Positions 61,520 through 64,000 of a DNA stretch of 64,000 nt are shown here, in pieces (positions within the stretch are counted from its first letter, which is position 1; every line of letters starts with the position of its first letter). The position numbers and the translations under genes are program-made. The DNA comes from a bacterium. GTDB lineage: Bacteria; Sumerlaeota; Sumerlaeia; SLMS01. The DNA lies in NCBI GenBank assembly GCA_016125005.1, contig WGMQ01000026.1:1-64000 (forward strand), read 5' to 3'. The notes under the pieces were generated by a model. The model did no database searches, was not told the DNA's origin, and saw nothing but the letters and a program-made list of their open reading frames with translations.

Positions 61520-62542
61520 ATGGCGGGCACGACGAACGATCCCATGGCGGCCGCGATCATCGACGGCACCTTTCGCGAGGAGATGCGCGAAGGGCGCCGA
61601 ATGCTCTTCTATCAGCACAGCGGGCGCGTCGCTTGGTTACGCTTTATCCCGCTCTTGCTGCTCGCCCTCATCGTGACGCCGCTGGCCTCCGGACTCCTGC
61701 TCCTCGCCGAGAACGATTTCTACTACTTCTTCTTTGTGCCGCTCCTGATCAGCTTGCCGGTGATGGGAGTAATCTACGCCTTGGTCGTGTGGGGCCGATG
61801 CCGCCAGCCCATGCTCGGGGCAATCGCCGGATGTACCCTCATGATGTTCTTCTACCTTGGTTATTGGCAGCTCAGTTTCATGCGATTCCTGAGCCAGGCC
61901 GAGACACCCGCCCAGAGCTTGCTTCTGGACGCCTACATGGTGCAAACGGCGGGGCGCTCCGACCTGATCGGCTATTTCATCCTGGAGAATCGCACCTCCA
62001 CCATCGATTCCTCGCCGGGCTCCTCGAAGAAGGAACACGATGACTCGGACGAGGTCTTCGGCTACATCTTCTACGGCATGGAGTTCATCATCCTGGCGGG
62101 CATCGGCCTCGGGATCGGTGGTGGCATGTCGGGTCGGGTGTTCCTTGAAAACCGCAATCGATGGGCGAAGACGAAGGACTTCCTCCTCCCGATCGACGCG
62201 GTGGCCGATGTCTGCCGCCTGATCGCCGCCGGGGACTGGGCGGGGCTGGCGAAGATCCCCCGCGTCGGTGCCTTCGGGAGCCAGGAAAAGGTCCGCCTGA
62301 CGCTGCGTTTCGAGCTGCTCCCCGACGACGGCGATGCTCCGATCTTCGTGACGCTCTACGGCTCGAACCTCGGCAAGCTGCCGCCGGAACTGGCCTCCAT
62401 CGGCAAGAAGGGAATGCTGACCCACAACTTCTTTAAGCAGCTTTACGTCGCGCCGAAGGACTCAAAGGTCATCGCCGCCGAGTTTCCGGAACTGGGCCTG
62501 CCGATGCCGCGCGAAGCGGCCGCATCGACTCACTCTGCGTAG
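61520..62542 (+). CDS. Multi-pass membrane protein of unknown function
   Basis: A 340-residue protein. An N-terminal cytoplasmic segment precedes hydrophobic segments around WLRFIPLLLLALIVTPLASG, FFFVPLLISLPVMGVIYALV, LGAIAGCTLMMFFYLGYW and EFIILAGIGLGIGGGMSG, then a soluble C-terminal domain of about 110 residues (DFLLPIDAVADVCRLIAAGDW, KVRLTLRFELLPDDGDAPIF). GGGGGTGA lies just upstream of the chosen ATG. It follows the tail-anchored gene at 103 nt and may share its transcript. No family recognised. Confidence 0.6.
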   Translation: MAGTTNDPMAAAIIDGTFREEMREGRRMLFYQHSGRVAWLRFIPLLLLALIVTPLASGLLLLAENDFYYFFFVPLLISLPVMGVIYALVVWGRCRQPMLGAIAGCTLMMFFYLGYWQLSFMRFLSQAETPAQSLLLDAYMVQTAGRSDLIGYFILENRTSTIDSSPGSSKKEHDDSDEVFGYIFYGMEFIILAGIGLGIGGGMSGRVFLENRNRWAKTKDFLLPIDAVADVCRLIAAGDWAGLAKIPRVGAFGSQEKVRLTLRFELLPDDGDAPIFVTLYGSNLGKLPPELASIGKKGMLTHNFFKQLYVAPKDSKVIAAEFPELGLPMPREAAASTHSA

Positions 62543-63162
62543 GGGTACTTCTCGGTCAGCAGTTTCCAAGCGAGGCCGGGGAGCCCAGCCAGACAGACCA
62601 GTGAAATGATCGCGGTGGCACCCAACCACCCAAGGAAGATGATGAGGGTGAAAAGGTTGGGCGGGATCACGTGGTCAAAGACGTAGGTGCTGAATCCAAT
62701 CCAGAGAAGGAGGACCAGCGGTGTCGACACCGCGAGGGCCGCGGCCACCAGCGATGCTCCCGCGGGAATAGTGCCATTGAGCCGGCACGCCCGCGCGGCA
62801 AAGAGCAGGCACACGCCGTGCACGATCGGCAGGCAAGGCAACGTATAGACATATCCGTAGAAGATGCCGTACTCGATGGGGGATACCATCCTTCCGACGA
62901 GCGAGGACAGGATCAGAAGCAAGCTGATCGAAAAGCCGAGCCCAAGAAGCGCGAACACCGGCAGTAACCCCCGCCGAAGCGATAGCCAAAGCCGTCTCCC
63001 CAGTTCCTTATCGTCGGCAGCGCAGGCCAGTGTAAGGTCGCGCCGCCGCGTCGGCCCGATCTCACGGCGCAGTGCGGCGACGGTGCTGATCGCCTGAAGG
63101 AGCAGCATGGCCGCAACCATCACGCAACCCGCCCAGAACGCTTGGGTGGGCATTCCTCCCAA
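62530..63162 (-). CDS. Four-helix membrane protein, MarR-operon partner
   Basis: A 210-residue hydrophobic protein with about five membrane segments (MVAAMLLLQAISTVAAL, FALLGLGFSISLLLILSSLV, CLPIVHGVCLLFAARAC, VLLLWIGFSTYVF, TLIIFLGWLGATAIISLVCLA). I do not recognise it. The start is a TTG 3 nt after the MarR stop, where GGGGAGTGACCG serves as ribosome site; an ATG 9 nt in is alternative. One GTATAGAC word is present. It overlaps the convergent membrane gene by 13 nt. Confidence 0.6.
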   Translation of the reverse strand: MGGMPTQAFWAGCVMVAAMLLLQAISTVAALRREIGPTRRRDLTLACAADDKELGRRLWLSLRRGLLPVFALLGLGFSISLLLILSSLVGRMVSPIEYGIFYGYVYTLPCLPIVHGVCLLFAARACRLNGTIPAGASLVAAALAVSTPLVLLLWIGFSTYVFDHVIPPNLFTLIIFLGWLGATAIISLVCLAGLPGLAWKLLTEKYPYAE

Positions 63163-63165
63163 CGG

Positions 63166-63672
63166 TCACTCCCCCACCGGCGGATTCGATTCCTCCAGCC
63201 CCATTGCGTTCTCGCGGAGCTTCTCCAACACGCGGCAGAACGCGTCCAGTTCGTCGTCCGAGAGACCGTCGAACAGGCGACGCTGCATTTCGGAAACGAC
63301 CGGGTCCAATCCGTTCACGCTGTCCATGCCTTTGGCCGACAACCGCACGATGATGCTTCGCCGGTCGACCTTGCCGCGATGGCGCTCGATGAGGCCGTTG
63401 CGCTCCATGCGGTTGAGCAGGCGCGTCACGTCGGGAACGCGACTCAGCATGCGGCTACCCACCTCCATGACCGGAAGACCGTCGGGATGAGATCCGCGCA
63501 GAATGCGCAGCACGTTGTATTGCGTGAAGGTGATACCGGCCTGGCGAAAGACGGATTCCTCCGCCGCCACCACCATGTCATTCGTCTTGATGAGCGAGAC
63601 AAAAGCCTTCTCGGGCACGGAGCGAAACCCGCGGGCCTGCTTGATCTGGTTGGCGATGTCAGCGCGCGACAT
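63166..63672 (-). CDS. MarR family transcriptional regulator
   Basis: A 168-residue regulator with a MarR winged helix: FTQYNVLRILRG, LPVMEVGSRMLSRVPDVTRLLNRMERNGLIERHRGKVDRRS and LSAKG. It lies between a SAM methyltransferase upstream and a membrane protein downstream on the same strand, all within a few nt, so it likely controls that operon, perhaps in response to a toxic compound exported or modified by these proteins. Confidence 0.93.
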   Translation of the reverse strand: MSRADIANQIKQARGFRSVPEKAFVSLIKTNDMVVAAEESVFRQAGITFTQYNVLRILRGSHPDGLPVMEVGSRMLSRVPDVTRLLNRMERNGLIERHRGKVDRRSIIVRLSAKGMDSVNGLDPVVSEMQRRLFDGLSDDELDAFCRVLEKLRENAMGLEESNPPVGE

Positions 63673-63678
63673 GGTGAA

Positions 63679-64000
63679 TTAGTCCTTCTGTGCGACGATG
63701 GAGAGGGTGCCGCCCCCGCCGCCGAGCGCCGCGATCACCGCCGCCGTCAGTCCGTAGGGAGTCAGCATCCCGACCAGCGCAAGATCCGTCAGTCGCTCCA
63801 GCTTGCCGTGACGCCCCGTTTGCTTGAGTGTCGCATAAGCCCGGTCCCTCGGGAAACCGAGCATGTTGAGCTCGCTCTGGATCCAGCCATAGGGGTCCTG
63901 CTCCAGCGAGAAGGTGCCCATCTCCATCAGGTTGAATCCCGTGCGGCGAAGCAACAGCGCCAGCGAACGCGGACCGAATCCGAAAAGATGACGCGGCGGA
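63679..64000 (-). CDS. Class I SAM methyltransferase, 5' part beyond window
   Basis: Only the C-terminal about 106 residues are present. They read PPRHLFGFGPRSLALLLRRTGFNLMEMG, the late motif of ubiquinone/menaquinone- and lipid-type SAM methyltransferases (RHLWHFSPRTL-like), then QDPYGWIQSELNMLG and a C-terminal hydrophobic segment. The catalytic SAM-binding part lies off the edge. It is separated from the MarR start by 6 nt. Confidence 0.7.
   Translation of the reverse strand, partial: PPRHLFGFGPRSLALLLRRTGFNLMEMGTFSLEQDPYGWIQSELNMLGFPRDRAYATLKQTGRHGKLERLTDLALVGMLTPYGLTAAVIAALGGGGGTLSIVAQKD

Overview
The window is 64 kb of GC-rich (roughly 62% by eye), densely coded bacterial chromosome. 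I see no rRNA, tRNA, CRISPR, prophage or transposase genes. The organism looks like a Gram-negative-type (diderm) bacterium: it has lpxA (lipid A), a futalosine-type menaquinone gene (mqnC), lipoproteins and GT-C membrane glycosyltransferases. A type IV pilin-like prepilin and PilT are present. The pilin N-terminus (FTLIELLIVVAIIAILAAIA followed by VPNFLEAQ), the CotH/lamin-tail protein and the GC-rich intergenic palindromes resemble uncultured lineages near Planctomycetes, Sumerlaeota or Hydrogenedentota. That placement is inference and weak.

Layout. 1-5.5 kb: ahcY (cut by the window edge) with a likely operator, dapA, a GT4 glycosyltransferase, an SDR lacking the usual catalytic Tyr/Lys, and a zinc-ribbon Ser/Thr kinase. 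5.5-9.7 kb: a periplasmic cyclophilin-FKBP fusion, a membrane-anchored GspE-N protein, pilT and a DUF429 protein. 9.7-13.1 kb: a LacI regulator, a pyridoxal-kinase-like gene and purF. 13.2-17.2 kb: an overlapping operon fdhD, ydeP/fdhF-type molybdoenzyme, DUF7009-like gene, mobA. 17.3-23.8 kb: pseudopilin, mqnC, a membrane protein, dacB (PBP4) and a GT39-like gene. 23.9-31 kb: a zinc-ribbon/TPR membrane protein, holB, dxr, an SDR and a glycogen debranching enzyme. 31-36.2 kb: a large GT-C protein, a small lipoprotein and bifunctional rel. 36.2-43.6 kb: leuC, a fatty acid desaturase, a PfkB kinase and a CotH protein, separated by three repeat-rich or structured gaps. 43.6-48.3 kb: Bax-inhibitor-1, an rdgC split in two, a GT4 gene, lpxA and upp. 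48.5-53.4 kb: a degenerate dual-specificity phosphatase, an ICMT-like methyltransferase, GNAT, LysR/pirin and glutamate dehydrogenase. 53.5-64 kb: a 7TM-HD phosphodiesterase, a surface carboxypeptidase-regulatory-like protein, an RluA pseudouridine synthase, a transglutaminase-like lipoprotein with two small-operon partners, a membrane protein, MarR, and a SAM methyltransferase cut by the window edge.

The most unusual signal is not a gene. An eight-base word, GTCTATAC/GTATAGAC, occurs 22 times exactly, against about one expected at this base composition. All copies lie inside genes, in all three reading frames, and they force rare codons (CTA, ATA, AGA) that are otherwise avoided. This behaves like a highly iterated genomic word comparable to HIP1 or a DNA uptake sequence. 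Other candidates worth checking are the split RdgC, a dual-family immunophilin, a clamp-loader delta-prime subunit with an acidic DLF-repeat insertion, a pseudophosphatase, a putative structured leader with mutually exclusive stems, and an apparent CTG start in a CTGA overlap.
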